DNA from: Paramecium tetraurelia
Taxonomy: Eukaryota > Ciliophora > Oligohymenophorea > Peniculida > Parameciidae
Length of the DNA: 64,000 nt
Direction: 5' to 3'
Assembly (NCBI RefSeq): GCF_000165425.1
Contig: NW_001799189.1
Coordinates: 314,728 to 378,727 of the forward strand
Below are positions 1 to 13,200 of this stretch, in pieces. Positions within the stretch are counted from its first letter, which is position 1. Every line of letters begins with the position of its first letter. A program made the translations under genes and the position numbers. Under the pieces are notes generated by a model that had not been told where the DNA came from, did not search any database, and was given only the letters and a program-made list of their open reading frames with translations.

Positions 1-446
1 GAAATTTATATTCTTATTATATTTTCTTTCTTTTCAACTTGAACTAATATTTTGACAAATAAATTTTGTAGTACTACAATTATAAATCGAAACTAAAATG
101 AATATCTTATGGAAAAATATTTAATAACAAATTCAAATTCAAAAAATAAATTATTTTCTTTTTTCTATTTAATTATATATCTAATTTATAATATATTAAA
201 TAATATTATCATTGTTTTGTTTGATGAGGCAAAAAAATAATTAAAAATTTATACTTCTTTTTAATTTTACCCATAAACTATCATACTAAATAAAATCTAA
301 TTGGAGTTTGACTTTTAGAATGAGGTGATAATAATTAAGTTATTATTTCGATCCTTTTGAAAATATTTCCTAATTCTATTTATTCATAAACTACGAAAAT
401 TTAAAGAAAATATTCGTTAGATTGTTATTATTTTATATATTATATT
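1..446. other. AT-rich intergenic DNA
   Basis: No reading frame with protein-like composition was seen on either strand between the window edge and the transporter gene that ends at 447. Confidence 0.5.
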
Positions 447-1881
447 TCAATTTTATTCATCTTCTTGTTCAAGAATAATTTGATAATCAGGTAATTTAAC
501 GGTAGGCGACATTAATTTATTACCATTGTATCTATCATAAAAATAAATATTGATATTGCTGATATTAGCTATAAGGGCGATAAACCCAAGAAAGTATATC
601 ATATGTAAATAGCCAATAGCAGTTTCTTCAATCAAAATTTTACCTACGATAATTGGAAATACAGTCAAACCAAAATTTTACATAGAACAAACTACACCAA
701 ATCCAGTTCCTTGGGTATTTGTGCTGACACAAATTGGAATACAAGGCCAAATCAAAGGTGCAAATAAAGAAAAAAACATTCCGTTTAAAATTTGTCCTAT
801 TAGTGCATAATTAAAACATTCATTCTAAACTGAACAATCATTATTTAATGAATAAACTAACATTGATAATGTTGTCAAAAACCCAGAAAGAATTAAAAAA
901 TATGGTCTCTTTCCCACTTTATCTACGATATGACCAATAATTGGTGTTAAAATTATACAAATAATGTAGGGTAGACTATAAAGTAATGTTTAATAAAAGA
1001 ATGTTAGATTATATCTAAGAATAAAATTACAATTAACCTTATTTAAAACATGCGTAGAGCGTTTAACTACAATATAAAAAAGATGCAATATCCACACATA
1101 CAACTTATGGAAATTAAATAGAACCCATAATTAAACTCTTTTAAATCTTTGCAACTCACTGGTTTTTGTTACTCTAATTATAATTGTGCTTATGATTAAT
1201 AATGATTAGAGTCTCTTCTGTCACTTACATAATCAATTACTGTTTCAATGATACAAGATAATGTGATGATCAAAATAGTAGCCAAGCAATAGGTCATACA
1301 AGCTACAAAGCTATTACCATAATTAACATATATTTGAGGAAGTTAATTAACAGCAATAATTGATCCGACTCTGATAAAAGTAAGTTAAATTCTAAGATAA
1401 TTTATTATAATACCCAAAGGCTAACGATATTTCTTTTCCAAAAAACCATTTGGTTAACAAAGCACCTTAAGTGACTAACAAACTAACCTCAGCACCTAGA
1501 CCAAGTAAAAACATGCCTACTTTGAGCAAGTTAAAATCCTTAACCTATGCACTATATACACAAGAACCTAAATTCAACAAAAAAAAGCTTACTTTATCCA
1601 ATAATCAAAAACGCACAAAAAATAAGTAATGCACTTCTAATACCGATTTTATCTATAATAATTCCTCCAAAAAAAGGAAGAATAATGTTGGGCATAGAAT
1701 AAATTGCATAAAGATAATTAATGTCTTGTTGATGTACATTATAATAATTCTAGATTTCTGTTGCTAAAACAAAAGGAAAATCAATGCATAAAGAGCAGCC
1801 GGCCTAAAATAAGCATAGCAATGCTAACAATAACCACCTGATCTTTGTATCATGCCAAGAAGTGTATAATTCTTATTTCAT
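447..1881 (-). CDS. MFSD1-like major facilitator transporter
   Basis: A multi-pass transporter of the major facilitator superfamily, probably about 450 residues. The ATG at 1881 opens a short hydrophilic N-terminus followed by a hydrophobic helix (WLLLALLCLF). The segment DFPFVLATEIQNYYNV and the later block FLLGLGAEVSLLVTQGALLTKWF with GKEISLAFG match the MFSD1 signature, in which a glycine-rich helix precedes an aromatic/GKE-LAFG motif. MFSD1 is known as a lysosomal dipeptide exporter; that role here is inferred from similarity alone. At least one tiny intron (GTAAGC to TTTAG, near 1588-1612) is required to keep frame. In the ciliate code the C-terminus runs past the TAA at 453-455 to TGA at 447. 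I am confident of the superfamily and moderately confident of the MFSD1 subgroup. Confidence 0.8.
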
Positions 1882-3753
1882 TCAATTATAAATGAAAAAT
1901 AGTTTAAGAAGGGAAAAACCAACAATTCATTAATTATTATTTTACAATTTTTTTATTAATGGTGGTAAGTTGCATAATCATTTGAAGAGGTATTCATAAT
2001 TAAATCAGATTTTATTACTAAAATTAAATATAAAATTTCAGCAAAAAAAAGAAGAAAAATTTAGAGAAATAATTAAAATGACTTTGGAATTGAATAATAA
2101 GAATCAATAATTAACTAAATTGTTATAAATTTAATTAAATGATTTCATTTGATTATGTACTCATTAGTTGATTTATATAGTCTTTATGATATTTTGTATA
2201 AGCAATGTGATCAAATATAATATTTTGGATTTATGTAACAAATATATACCTTCAGAAACAATATTAAAATTTTGAAAAACAACACATTTATTGGATTAAA
2301 TTAAAAAAAATCTTTATTAAAGAAATTAATGATTTACTTTTATTCATTTATTAATAGTTTAAATTACTAAATTATTTAGTGATGCTCATGAATTGACTCT
2401 CTGTTATGAAATAGCTTTACAATATATTATTTCAAAATTTTCTGTTTTTCAATTAAATTTACTTATTTAGCTGCTTCCCATTACTTAAACACCATGATTA
2501 CATTCCTTCGTTTTTTTGTCTACCCATACCATTTGCCTTCTTCGTATTTTTGCATTCATCAATTAAGAGGCTAATTATAACATGAATTACTTTCAACCTC
2601 TTCTTTCTATTCCACAATAACAACCTGATTGATATCTCAAGATCAGTCCACATATTTGTTAGGACCATAACTTTTGTATTACAGGTACAAGCTGAAGGGT
2701 TGAGTTTAAGTGGCATCCAACCAAAAATACAACCTAAGGTGGGATTTGCAGATTAGATTATATTCAAAGTTATTTTTACAGTAAATCCTAATTAAGGATA
2801 TTATTCAAAAGTAACTATTTGTTTACAGAAATTGTGTAACTCCTAAATTTATATCGTAAGATATAATAGGTTTTTTAGAATTACTGTATATTTCGCAAAT
2901 AAAGTTAATTATGCTTTCTTAAATAGGTTGATTAGTAGTATTATTATGGATGGATTATCAAAAATCTACAGTATATTTCCAAAGTAGAATTATTCAGTTA
3001 GGTGAACAATTTTATTTCTATTGAACTTTATGTTGGATATTATTACAATTAAGGGGTTTACTTATGAAATTAAGAATTAATTAATAATAGTTAATAGTAT
3101 TTTTAATTATTTCAAATTAATTCCTACTCAATTAAGTAATAGTAGCCATTATAAAAATAAAGAGAGTTTTAGTATTTATATGTTATTGAATTTACAGATC
3201 GAAATTATCTTTTTGATTCAGATTTGATAGCGATATGATAAAAGTCTCTTAGTAGGGTATATTTTAAATTAGAAATTATTGATACACAAATAACATTTTC
3301 AGAATATATTATTAGGTTTAGTTAACCATATATAAAACATTTAAAGATAATTAGATTATTGTTCAAATTTTCTCTATCTTCATTTTTAATAATTTTAATG
3401 TGATCTATGAATTAATATTTTTGTGGAAACTTTAAAATTTTCAGTATTTAGTTGAAATATCATCAATTGAATTTTTGAAATTAATATGAACTGAAAACCT
3501 TCCAATTTCCTAATTTTGAGATTATAATTTATTAAATAATATGATAAGGAGTGTTATAAAATGCATTTTTTAAAGTACTATGGTAATGTTAAATAATAGT
3601 AAGATAACCCAAAGTTTTATATATGATCAATCCTGACCCAATATTTTATGCAGAAATGGATGATCTAATAATTAATTAATTAACTTAGCAAAATGCTTAG
3701 GTTTAAAGAGTAAATCTAAAGGACATAAGTTTCACAGTTGGAAATGTAAAATC
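1882..3753. other. long intergenic region
   Basis: Nearly 1.9 kb between the transporter and the ATP-grasp gene. Apart from the possible remnant at 2692-3066 and its antisense shadow, only short frames interrupted by TGA are visible. The DNA at 3600-3750 may hold a 5' exon of the ATP-grasp gene that I could not join. Confidence 0.4.
2692..3066 (+). pseudogene. possible gene remnant, ORF without start
   Basis: A TGA-free frame of about 124 codons with a balanced, Q/Y/K-rich composition typical of ciliate proteins (for example EFKWHPTKNTTQGG and YYGWIIKNLQYIS). It begins just after a TGA, has no in-frame ATG at its head, and ends at TGA. A longer TGA-free frame lies on the opposite strand over the same DNA but is hydrophobic and I/L/N-rich, as shadow frames in AT-rich DNA tend to be. 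It may be a decayed gene, an exon with unrecognised splicing, or chance. I recognise no family. Confidence 0.25.
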
Positions 3754-4561
3754 ATGTTATTTTCAAAGGAATTTAAATTTTATATAAATAACGAGCTAAT
3801 AGATTTTGATGCATTCTTAGCGTATGGATACATGAATCCTAAGCATTTTCTTGACTATTTGTATATTAACTAGGCAGTTCATGCATCAGGTCGAATTACT
3901 TTACATAAACCTGAGACAGAACACATCCTCTACAATAAATTACTTTAATACATCAACTTTTCTAAGTACAAAATACCTTTTCCAAAAATTGGAGCGGCAT
4001 TTTCAATAAACTCATTTAAATCAGTTATATAATAATTTGATGAAGAAGCAATCATGAAAGATGTTCATGGATATTCAGGAATAGGAGTGCATCTAACTCA
4101 TTGTAGAAACAATAGTGTAGAAATGTACTCACGTGCTTTGTGGAAATAAGAACAACAAATATCTTAAGTGTATGTTGATGATTGTCCTGGAAAATCAGTG
4201 AGAGTCCTTGTAATAGGAGGTAAAGCAGCATCAGTTGCTGAATTTAAGTTTAGTAAAGTAAAATATCATTTGGAGTTTAAAATAGAATTTTAGGTCAGTT
4301 GGTTTAAGTGAAGAGGCTTCAGTGGAGTCATTAATGAATTCGGAAAAGAAGAATATATATTGTGATCTGGCTGAAAAAGCGTGTCTAGCTATTGATGATA
4401 ATTTAACAGTTGGGGGAGTGGATATATTGGATTCTAAGAGATTTGGGTTATAGGTTTTGGAAGTAAACAGTTGCCCTGAGATTTGCGATTCTATTGATGC
4501 TACTAATCTACCTTTACTTGAGTATTTTGGATAGGCTTTCCTTAAAAAAATAAAAATTTGA
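3754..4561 (+). CDS. RimK-like ATP-grasp ligase
   Basis: About 259 residues from the ATG at 3754, with one 28-nt intron near 4260. The protein carries an ATP-grasp fold of the RimK/glutamate-ligase type. There is a lysine-containing glycine-rich strand (MKDVHGYSGIGVHLTH), then VRVLVIGGKAASVAEF, an FRSVG motif after the intron, and a C-terminal metal-binding segment GVDILDSKRFGLQVLEVNS containing the catalytic-type E-x-N. Such enzymes join amino acids to a carboxylate with ATP; the substrate is unknown here. The open frame continues upstream of 3754 without an ATG until a TGA, so the true start may lie in an unrecognised upstream exon, and the N-terminal lobe looks short. Family assignment is good, function is inference. 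Confidence 0.7.
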
Positions 4562-4699
4562 TTTTGTTTTGGGCATTTATAATTAACATAGCATATTTAA
4601 TAATTCATTTTAACTATTCTGAATAATTTTGAATATGTAAAATATCAAAAACAAATTTTTTTAATAATTGAAATAATATTTTTTATTTATTTTCAATAT

Positions 4700-5712
4700 A
4701 TGATAAATCGTATATTATTATAAACATGGAGCAAATTGGCATTTCAGACAAGATACTTCAATGTTTAGGCACCAGCAACTTAGAGTGAAAAATTGTTGTA
4801 ATTCACTGATGCATTGACTAAATAATAATTGAAAGATACTAAATAATAGGTCTCATAGGGAAGATCTTGGAAGGTAGAGGAATTGCGATTGAAATCAACA
4901 GAAGATTTAACAAAATTGTGGTACTTTTTCAAATTAATGATTGAGGTATGTAATGTTGAAGGAAAAGAATTTATTATTATCAGATGGCATATTTTTCAAA
5001 AAAGTGGTAGGTGTCAAAGGTAGGATGGGAAAACTTGTGCAACTCAAAATATCAATGGCCAGATTAAAGACTGTTGTATAGGAGAGGGATAGAATCAGAT
5101 AAAAATATAGAAAATAATTAGAAGATGAGTACGTGAAATAAAAGACAGAATAATATTTGGCTTAGGTAAGTTATTGATATATTTGCAGCAATAAGAAATC
5201 AGTAAGTCAGAAATTGAAGTTCCAGAAATAACCCCTAATCTTTTAAGAGCCAAAGTCAGAGATCTTAAATTGGGAAAAGATGATGTCTCCTATATTGAAC
5301 AGGCATTAAGAATTAAACATAAGAAAGAAGATTATAAATAGTATTTAAGAGAGAAATATGATTATAAAAATAAGCCAATTGTTAGGTTGGGAGAGAGTCT
5401 CCCAGAGGGAAAGACAGAGGTATACACTCTTTTATTAATAATGAGGATTAAGTCATTAGATAATTTAAGTCTTCAGTATAAGAATAAATAGAGACTGCTA
5501 AACCAATACCTTAAGATGAGATTTTGAGATCACATGTCAAAAATTGGTTCATGTTGGGTCCAAAATAAAAGAGAGTCATTGTGAATTTCTTATAGGCAAG
5601 AAGAGCCAGAGAATCTAAATCACTATTTTTAAGAGAATTAGACTTATTAGGATAGAAGATTAGACATGATTTACAACAATACCAATAATAAAAATAAGCA
5701 TAGTAGTAATGA
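4700..5712 (+). CDS. mitochondrial ribosomal protein uL29m (mL47)
   Basis: A large-subunit mitoribosome protein of 312 residues after removal of three introns (25, 23 and 26 nt; the spliced length is divisible by three). It opens with a basic, amphipathic mitochondrial presequence (MINRILLQTWSKLAFQTRYF). The diagnostic L29/L47 core follows: GRSWKVEELRLKSTEDL, LWYVMLKEKNLLLSD across the first intron, and ISMARLKTVVQERDRIR. The C-terminal half is a charged, Q-rich extension. Two of the three introns end in GAG and one in CAG, instead of the usual TAG, yet each is needed to restore the conserved frame. Neighbours on both sides are unrelated and on the same strand. Confidence 0.88.
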
Positions 5713-5787
5713 TATAATATATAATGAGTATTAAAGAAATTATCAAATAAAATATGATCTTTTAATATAAATATTTCATTTTTTCTT

Positions 5788-6654
5788 ATGAAAAAAGGAA
5801 AAAAATAAAAAGATTCACTAAAGAAGCAAGAAGAACAAATTGAAAATTTTTGGAAGGCCTAAAAACTAGATCTTAACTTTTTAGATGGGTTGAACCTCAT
5901 GAATCAATAATATCCACAAAATAAACAAATATTTGTGAATGAATTGATGGATATATAAAAAAGAAACTCAAAAGTCAGATGTGTAAAGAAAAGAAATAAT
6001 AATGCTCCATTAATTGATTGTAGAACAAAAGATATACCTCAAAAAATTAGTGAACCTATTAATAATCAATAAATCGAAATTGAGAAAATATCACAAGTAA
6101 ATGAGCCAATCGCCATAGAAGTTAGCAACAACAATGCGGTTATTGTGATTAGTTCTGATGAATCCGTAATATGTCTAAATGATGTTGAAGATCAACTTTT
6201 AGATGATTATTTATCATGTCATGATGACTAGTAATCTAAGACTTAAGCTTAACCACAAATCTATTAAAGAGCCAGACAACCTCCTCAAATACCTAGATAT
6301 TTATAATATGAGCCAGAGAAATCCAGTTCTTCTTCAATAAATCTTAGTTAACCATTATCAGCGAGTTTAGTTTTTCAGTTCATGAATGATGAATATGATT
6401 TCCAAAGAAACTTTGATGAATGGAGCTTAAGTAGTTTAGAATCTAAAACTCCACCAATTAAAAATAATCAACATTACAATACATTTTTAGAATTGTAAAA
6501 GTATTTCTCAACAATTACTGATTATTAATATGAGGCTTTATTATTAGCATATAATAATGATTATAAACTTGTGATGAGGATCTTAGAAGTTGATTAAAAG
6601 TAAATACAAAGATTATTGGATAAAAATAAAAATAGAAAAAGAGTGAAAAAATGA
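5788..6654 (+). CDS. unknown hydrophilic protein
   Basis: A single-exon frame of 288 residues from ATG at 5788 to TGA. The N-terminus is lysine-rich (MKKGKKQKDSLKKQEE), the middle is low-complexity with serine and proline clusters (EKSSSSSINLSQP), and the C-terminus has a more structured segment (YEALLLAYNNDYKLVMRIL) with the spacing of a small UBA/CUE-like helical bundle, before a basic tail. The acidic-hydrophobic stretch AVIVISSDESVICL could be a SUMO-interaction-like motif (VIVISSDE). I do not recognise the family. The start lies about 75 nt after the mL47 stop. Confidence 0.6.
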
Positions 6655-6995
6655 TTCATTTATAATATTCTTTGTATTTATATTATAATTCCTTACTTTT
6701 GCAAGTTAAATAATATAATATTTATGAATTTAAATAAGAAATTATTTTCATTAATCTAAAAATATTATTAGAAATTTTTTTTGCGTTTATTTCCATAAGT
6801 CTTATTTTGAAGAAAAATTTAATTGAAATTCCAACACCTTCAATAATATAAATATGCTTTTTAGGAAATATATATTATCTGAATAAGACAATTGGAATAA
6901 TTATATAAACAAGATATTAAATGTTATATTAAAATAAAACTGCATACATTATTTGATATCTAATCATTTCTGTTAATAAAAATATTAAAACATTT
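6655..6995. other. AT-rich gap between convergent genes
   Basis: About 340 bp between two 3' ends. No coding signal was seen; it presumably holds 3' UTRs. Confidence 0.5.
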
Positions 6996-7678
6996 TCAAT
7001 TTAGTGTTAATTGATAAAAAGAAAGAGATTCTGTTGATGATTTATTTTACAATTCCAAAAAATAACTATCAGGAACTATTTTCTATTTAAGATCCCAATT
7101 GAATATCCAAAATTAAGACTTACAAAATTACATATTTATCTAGTATTTGGTTGATTTCTTATTATCATTCTAATTTGAATAACACAAATGTCTTGTCAGT
7201 AGTTGTAGTTATCCTCTCCTTTCCCTATAGACTTTGACTAATGGATTGCTAATAGACCCTAGCCCACTTTCCAATTACACGTTTTCTAAACTGTCTTACT
7301 TACTAAGCACAATATCATTCTTTTTAGTTTAGCTAAGCCAAATCTCGACCCAGCATTTCCACATTATTTAAGGCTGTAGTTCCTCATCTACTTATTTTTC
7401 TAATTTCTCAACTATTGTATATTCCGTTTCTAATTTTTAAGGAATAAATTACTTATAAGTTTACCATTGCTTTGATCAACTACAAATTTCACTTTAGTTC
7501 CATTAGATATTTTCGTTGAAGTAAAATGAATCTGATTTGACTTAGTTACCCAACTTAATGAGTACTCAATAGGACAGGTAATTACAGATTCATTATTTTG
7601 TTCAGAAAACTTAGATTCCCCTTCTGATATGATCTTGGATAAAATGACAAATAAACTTTTATTTATGAGTGAGTCCAT
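6996..7678 (-). CDS. unknown protein, one tiny intron
   Basis: Encodes 219 residues after removing one 23-nt GTA..TAG intron near 7430. The frame upstream of the intron reads MDSLINKSLFVILSKIIS, and downstream TEYTIVEKLEKQVDEELQP then MWKCWVEIWLSQTKKNDIV. Composition is balanced and globular-looking, without membrane segments. The general size and alternating pattern recall small HORMA-like autophagy factors such as Atg101, but no motif is decisive, so I leave it unassigned. A TTG-initiated extension to 7705 is possible on paper; the ATG at 7678 is preferred. Confidence 0.6.
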
Positions 7679-8544
7679 AATTACACTTCTCCCTTGGCAG
7701 GCCAAAAAAAATTGTTTTATTGTGATTGCTATTATCCCATTTTAATTATAGTTTATTATTCAATCTCATTTAAAAAGTAGAACTCAAATAAATTTCATGA
7801 GATCTCAGTAAAATCCACTTCATTCAACAATTATTAATTCTTTCTTAATAATTTTTCAATACAAAAAAAGAAACCGAATCATATATTCTATCAATGAACA
7901 TAAATTCCTTTAAAGAAATTGAATAGAATATTTAAAAACACATTATGGCAGCTAAACTCTTTTTATTTTATTATGAAATAAACAGATAACAAAATATATT
8001 CTATTTGCAATCCTTTTAAGATAACAAATCCTTTTAAATTTTCTTTCATTTTTAGAATTACTGATTCAATTGAATAATATAAAATTTAGTGTTATTTATC
8101 ATTAAATTGTATTAATGAAGCATCCATAATTAAATATAAATCTATAAAAAAGGGAAATTGACATGTAACACAATCTGGAATTTTCCAAAAGTAATTATCT
8201 TTAGATCAACAATATTTTAAAGAAGAAGTTAATTCGTTTATAAATTTTCAAGATTCAAACTCAAGTTTTTATGTAGCATTTATAATCAGATTATAACAGC
8301 TTAGCTGATTTTTTAATATTAATCGAAATCCTATTAAGGTAAAAACAATATTAATGATTTCAGATAACAAAAATAACTTAATAATAATGGATCCTTGTAA
8401 ATTTTAATAATAATGTTAGTATATCTAATTCTTATACTAAAAAAAATATTAAATATTCAATTCAATTGTTATTGTGAGAAATCAAAGTTTCATTTTAGAT
8501 TGTAAAATCTATGTATAATTAGAAATACACACAATAAAAATTAA
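7679..8544. other. AT-rich intergenic DNA
   Basis: About 870 bp upstream of one minus-strand gene and downstream of another. Only short TGA-interrupted frames are visible; nothing supportable was seen. Confidence 0.45.
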
Positions 8545-9321
8545 TCAATTTCGTTTTTTGGAGTAGATGAGGCATGGAAGGGAAGATCTTTAAATTTACA
8601 TACTTTTCATTTACAGATCGCCACATTCTTCATTTATTAACCATGCATCATCATAACTGAATTATTTACTTTTTGTTACAAGATCAGGGAATTAATTGTC
8701 TAAATGATTGAGTTTTTCTGGTTGTAAATCCAACCATTATACTTATTTTTTATTTTTGAAATCTTTGTTATTTATTCTTTATTCAATGGTAGTTTTTTCA
8801 GTCCTAACTTATTACGATATACTTTTCTAAGTCTTTTCATCTTAATTCGCTACTTTAATTGTGTAGAATGAATGAAAATTGTCTATGTCTCTAACTGAAA
8901 GAAACTTTTGATTAAGCTCTAGGTTATTTTTTGGTATATTGAAAATCCAGAGCACTATATCTGAACATCTTGGCTCTTTAACATAGCTTTCGAAGACATT
9001 TTCAAAATAATAAAGCTGGAATTTCGGAAATTTGACGATCAGTTCAATTTCTCTCTCTGAATTTTGAACACATGAATGATAGACATTATTAAAATATATC
9101 CCACATTTTGGTTTTTTTTTATGTTAATCAAATTCTTTAGAAGGCCAATTGAAACATTTACTATAATAGACAAGCATTCCATTATTTTAGAGTGAAATCA
9201 TTCTTGAATTGTGATATAGAAAACTATTATTCATTTTTTTGGCTTTTATTATTTTTCCTTACAAAAATGACTCAATTTTTAACTATTTTTTGCCTTTATG
9301 AGATTAAAACTCGTTGTGCAT
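8545..9321 (-). CDS. PH-like domain protein
   Basis: A single-exon frame of 258 residues. Residues about 15-110 look like a pleckstrin-homology fold: a strand FLQGKIIKAKK, a central SFLYHNSRMISLQNNG followed by MLVYYSK, later strands IELIVKFPKFQLYYFE, and a closing segment with Trp (DIVLWIFNI) placed as in the PH C-terminal helix. PH domains bind phosphoinositides or protein partners; neither is shown directly. The C-terminal half is hydrophilic, Q/K-rich and ends in a basic tail. No catalytic domain is attached. The assignment rests on pattern rather than a signature motif. Confidence 0.55.
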
Positions 9322-9841
9322 AATAAAAATAATATCATTTTACAAAAAAAAATCGTTTATTTATCTATTATTCAATCTTTGCCTTCGTTTCTTTTACTTC
9401 CAATATTCAGATAGTGGAACTACATAGTTTTCTATGTAATGAAGAAGAATAATTAGAAAAAATGAAGTAAACTAGCTCTAAGTTGATAAATTTATAAATT
9501 TATGTTATTTCTTAATAGCTTTCTAATCAAAGATATAGTTATTTTTATATTTAAGTGTTTTTAATTATGTATAAAAATTTTAGCAGACTTAGATAAATAT
9601 TACCTACTCCTCACATAATTAAATATCATAAAATAGGAATAATTATTAAAATTTTATATAATTTTATTAGTTAATTTGAAAATTAATATCGATAAATGCA
9701 ATCCTCCGAAAATACGATTATTACTAATTCGTTGACTTACAACTTGATTTAGGGTTGATAAAATAGGTCGATTCATAAAAATAACAAAAGACAAATCTAT
9801 TATATATAATTACAATTTGGAATAAAGTAACAACGAAGCAT
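9322..9841. other. AT-rich intergenic DNA
   Basis: About 520 bp 5' of the PH-like gene; nothing recognisable was seen. Confidence 0.45.
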
Positions 9842-10099
9842 ATGGACTTTAAGAGATAAAGATATTATGTAAGATAGAAAAGACAATTAAAAAGACAATG
9901 GAATAGAAAAGTTTGTGATATATACCATCTGTTTCATGAGGTTATTTTAAGGCTTGATAAAATAAAAATAAATTTACATTATTCTCATACTAAAACTATC
10001 ACCAAAGTTAATTAAATGGTGGTGAATTCCTTAGGTAAAAACAAAATTGATAGATGGGAATTATTATAATAATTGAAACGATGTGTTATTCAATATTGA
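9842..10099 (+). CDS. small basic ORF, doubtful
   Basis: An 85-residue TGA-free frame starting MDFKRQRYYVRQKRQLKRQW, strongly basic at its N-terminus. It sits 150 bp before the large cysteine-repeat gene. ORFs this long occur by chance when only TGA stops translation, so it is listed as a candidate only. Confidence 0.25.
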
Positions 10100-10253
10100 G
10101 TAGTTAAGATTAAAATGAATTTTTATTATATCTTATGAGAAAATTGGAATATAATTTAATTTTTCAAAATTTTAATATTCTTATCTTGAGATAATTAAAG
10201 TAAAATATAAGTTTAAATCTTCTAGATTATATACAGTGATTTCAATATTAAAA

Positions 10254-13200
10254 ATGCTTATAAAAGTAGTATTATACTTGATAGTTGTTTCTAATTCGTC
10301 GTGCATGGTTTGCAATTACTTCCCCATGGATCCCATAGCATGTATAAGCAAAACCGAAGGCGTGATGTGTAAATTCCTCATTTAATCACTTAGGTCAATT
10401 TAGTGTTTTTGACAATGCTTGCTTACCAATTCGCAGCACGAATGTTGGATGTATTCCTTAATTAAACAAAATGGCATGCTTAAATTAACTGACAAATAGT
10501 GATGGCAATGAAGCAAGATGTATGATGTTTGAAGTTATTTAAGGTTACTTTGGGTAACGATGTATGGATGCACAGTAAACCCATTTGATGAATTTGGGAT
10601 GTTCAAAATAGCTTTCTCGAAATTCTTGCACAAATGTGATAGGCAAGGATTGTCTTTGGAATGGGAATGAATGCATGGAGACTTCAGAAAGGGCATTGCA
10701 GATTGCATATTGTTCTGAAGTTTATAAGGCTCCAGTTACAGCAAGTCTTTGTTCGAAGATAAAGGGAATCAATTGTAAGAGCAGCTAATTTGAAGGGGAT
10801 TATGCTTGCATTAATGTAAAGGATGAATAGATTTAATATTTAAAATGCAGTACTCCTGGTTTGAATGAAGATGCTTGTGTTAGGATTACAGGATAAAAAT
10901 GTAACTGATATGAGTAAGCTAGGCATTTTTAAAAACATGATGTGTTAGGAGTCGAATGAAATGTCTGGATGTAATGATTCTGTAAATAAGGAATTGTGTT
11001 TATCTGTAGAGGATCCAAATCTGACATGTTAATGGTATAAAAACAGATGTCAACAAGCAATCTTGAAAGAAACAATGAAATGTTAGGATTATACTGAAGT
11101 AAATCCTACTGTCTGTGCAAAATAGAAGGGTTAATGTCAATATCAGTAAGGTAGATGCATAGTTCCGAAAAACTCAGATCAAAGTTGTTCAGATTTAGGA
11201 TTGAGCAAAGAAACTTGTTTACAAGTTAAAGATGATTATTGTTAGTTCATTAATAATTAATGTAAGAGATTGGAAAATGACGAACTAAATCACATTCTTT
11301 GCACTAATTTAAATTAGGATTCATGTGTGAATGTAACAACTTAGTTTTAGTTTTGTAAATGGACAGGATCAGAATGTGTTTCTATTTTTATAAATCAAGA
11401 ATTAGATTGTCCAATATTAGATGTAGATAAGAATGTTAAATTTAATGGAAATGTGTGTAGAGCTATCTCAAAGCCTGGAGTTAAATGCAAATACAACTCA
11501 AAAAAGTCTTTATGTGAAAAGAGTATAGATAGTGATGATTGCACTACTTCATATTTGAATTTAAATGGATGCACTGCCATATTGGGAATGGCCTGTAAAT
11601 GGACTGATAGTGGGTGCACTGTGGCATAGATTACTTAAGAAATTACAAGTTGTTTAGATTTAGGATTTGCAAATAAAGTGGCGTGTTCTTAAGTAATTAA
11701 ATCAGATGAGGATGGATGTTATTTTGACATTAATGCCTAATAATGTAGATTAGTCAATGATCAATTGCTCAAACAGATTGAATGTACAGGTATGGGATTA
11801 AGCAGAATTGCATGTGCTCAAGTAATAACTGTAGGTCAGATCTGTAGATGGTATAATAATTCATGTCAACAAATAAAAACTAAATAGGACGTTTCATAAG
11901 TATTCTGTTTACAAATGCAATACGTTAATCCTGCTGCTTGTGCTTTAGTTGATGCCGGCAAAGAGGTCTGTAGATATGAACAAGTAGCGAAGGGCTGTGT
12001 GAATAGTTTGGATACTGAAACCATGACTTGCACATACCCAGGACTGAATGCTTATGCTTGTGCTTAAATTTAACTTAAAAGTTGCTATTATGATAAAGTG
12101 CAATGGTAATGTAAGTAAATTTAAGTGATATCTGCTAATTATCTTACCAGAAAGTTGACAGAACAATTATTATTGACTTCTGATTGTATAAACAGTTCAC
12201 CTACTCCTGATGTTTGTAGATCAATCACTAAAGTTGGACAGAAGTGCACTTGGTTGTTTAGGGAAAGCAGGTGCTCAACTTAATTTATTACATTCAACGA
12301 AAGTTGTTTGGATTACAATTCAGCCTATACTGGTAAAAATATTTTAATAAATCCCAATGTTTGTGCTTCTATTGAAATGGAATTGCCAGAATATGATGCA
12401 GTCAAGGGGCCTTTGATTGATAAAATGAAAGGCTATTGCATTTATGAAGGTGGTAATTGCAATGTGTTCAAAGCTATTTGTGCTACTCCTTGTTGTACTG
12501 AGTTTCTTGGTATCAATTCCCATGTTTGCGGACGATTTTCTACAGGTAAGTATTGTTACTTCAGCAATGAATTGAAATGTACAGAACTGACTATGGATGT
12601 TGTAGATATCACAGTTGAAAAATAGGTTAAGGATTTTTACAATTCCCAATAGCTCAAATGTTCATCTATGAATAAGAATTCATGTCATATGATTGAGTGG
12701 TCAACATAACAACATTGCTATTTTAATGGAAATTTGTGTGTCAATGTCAATTTTAATTTGTTCCCAAATTTGAATATTTTTACAGATCCTACATAAATCT
12801 TGAATAAATATGCTTGCTTATCTATTGAAGCCATGATAACGACTTAAAATGCAGTGAAATATTTTGGATATTAGGATAAACATTGTATTGCAGATCCACC
12901 CATTGTAGATTTATTAAATTGTGAATCGACAGAACTAAATAGCAATGCATGTTTAGTTAAATATCCAAATATCCTTTGCAGATGGAATAAACAAGAATTA
13001 AAGTGTAAAAATATAGATACTGAATATGTATCAACTTTGAATTATTGTGATTAATATTTGAATGAGTTTGGATGTGTGAATATCTAAAAGGCAAGTTGTT
13101 TCTTTTCTTACATAATTGATAAATGCGTTGATGCACCAAGGGCAGTCTCATGTGGATATTTTGGATCTACAACAGGAAAGGTTAGTAAGTTGGCTTGTAT

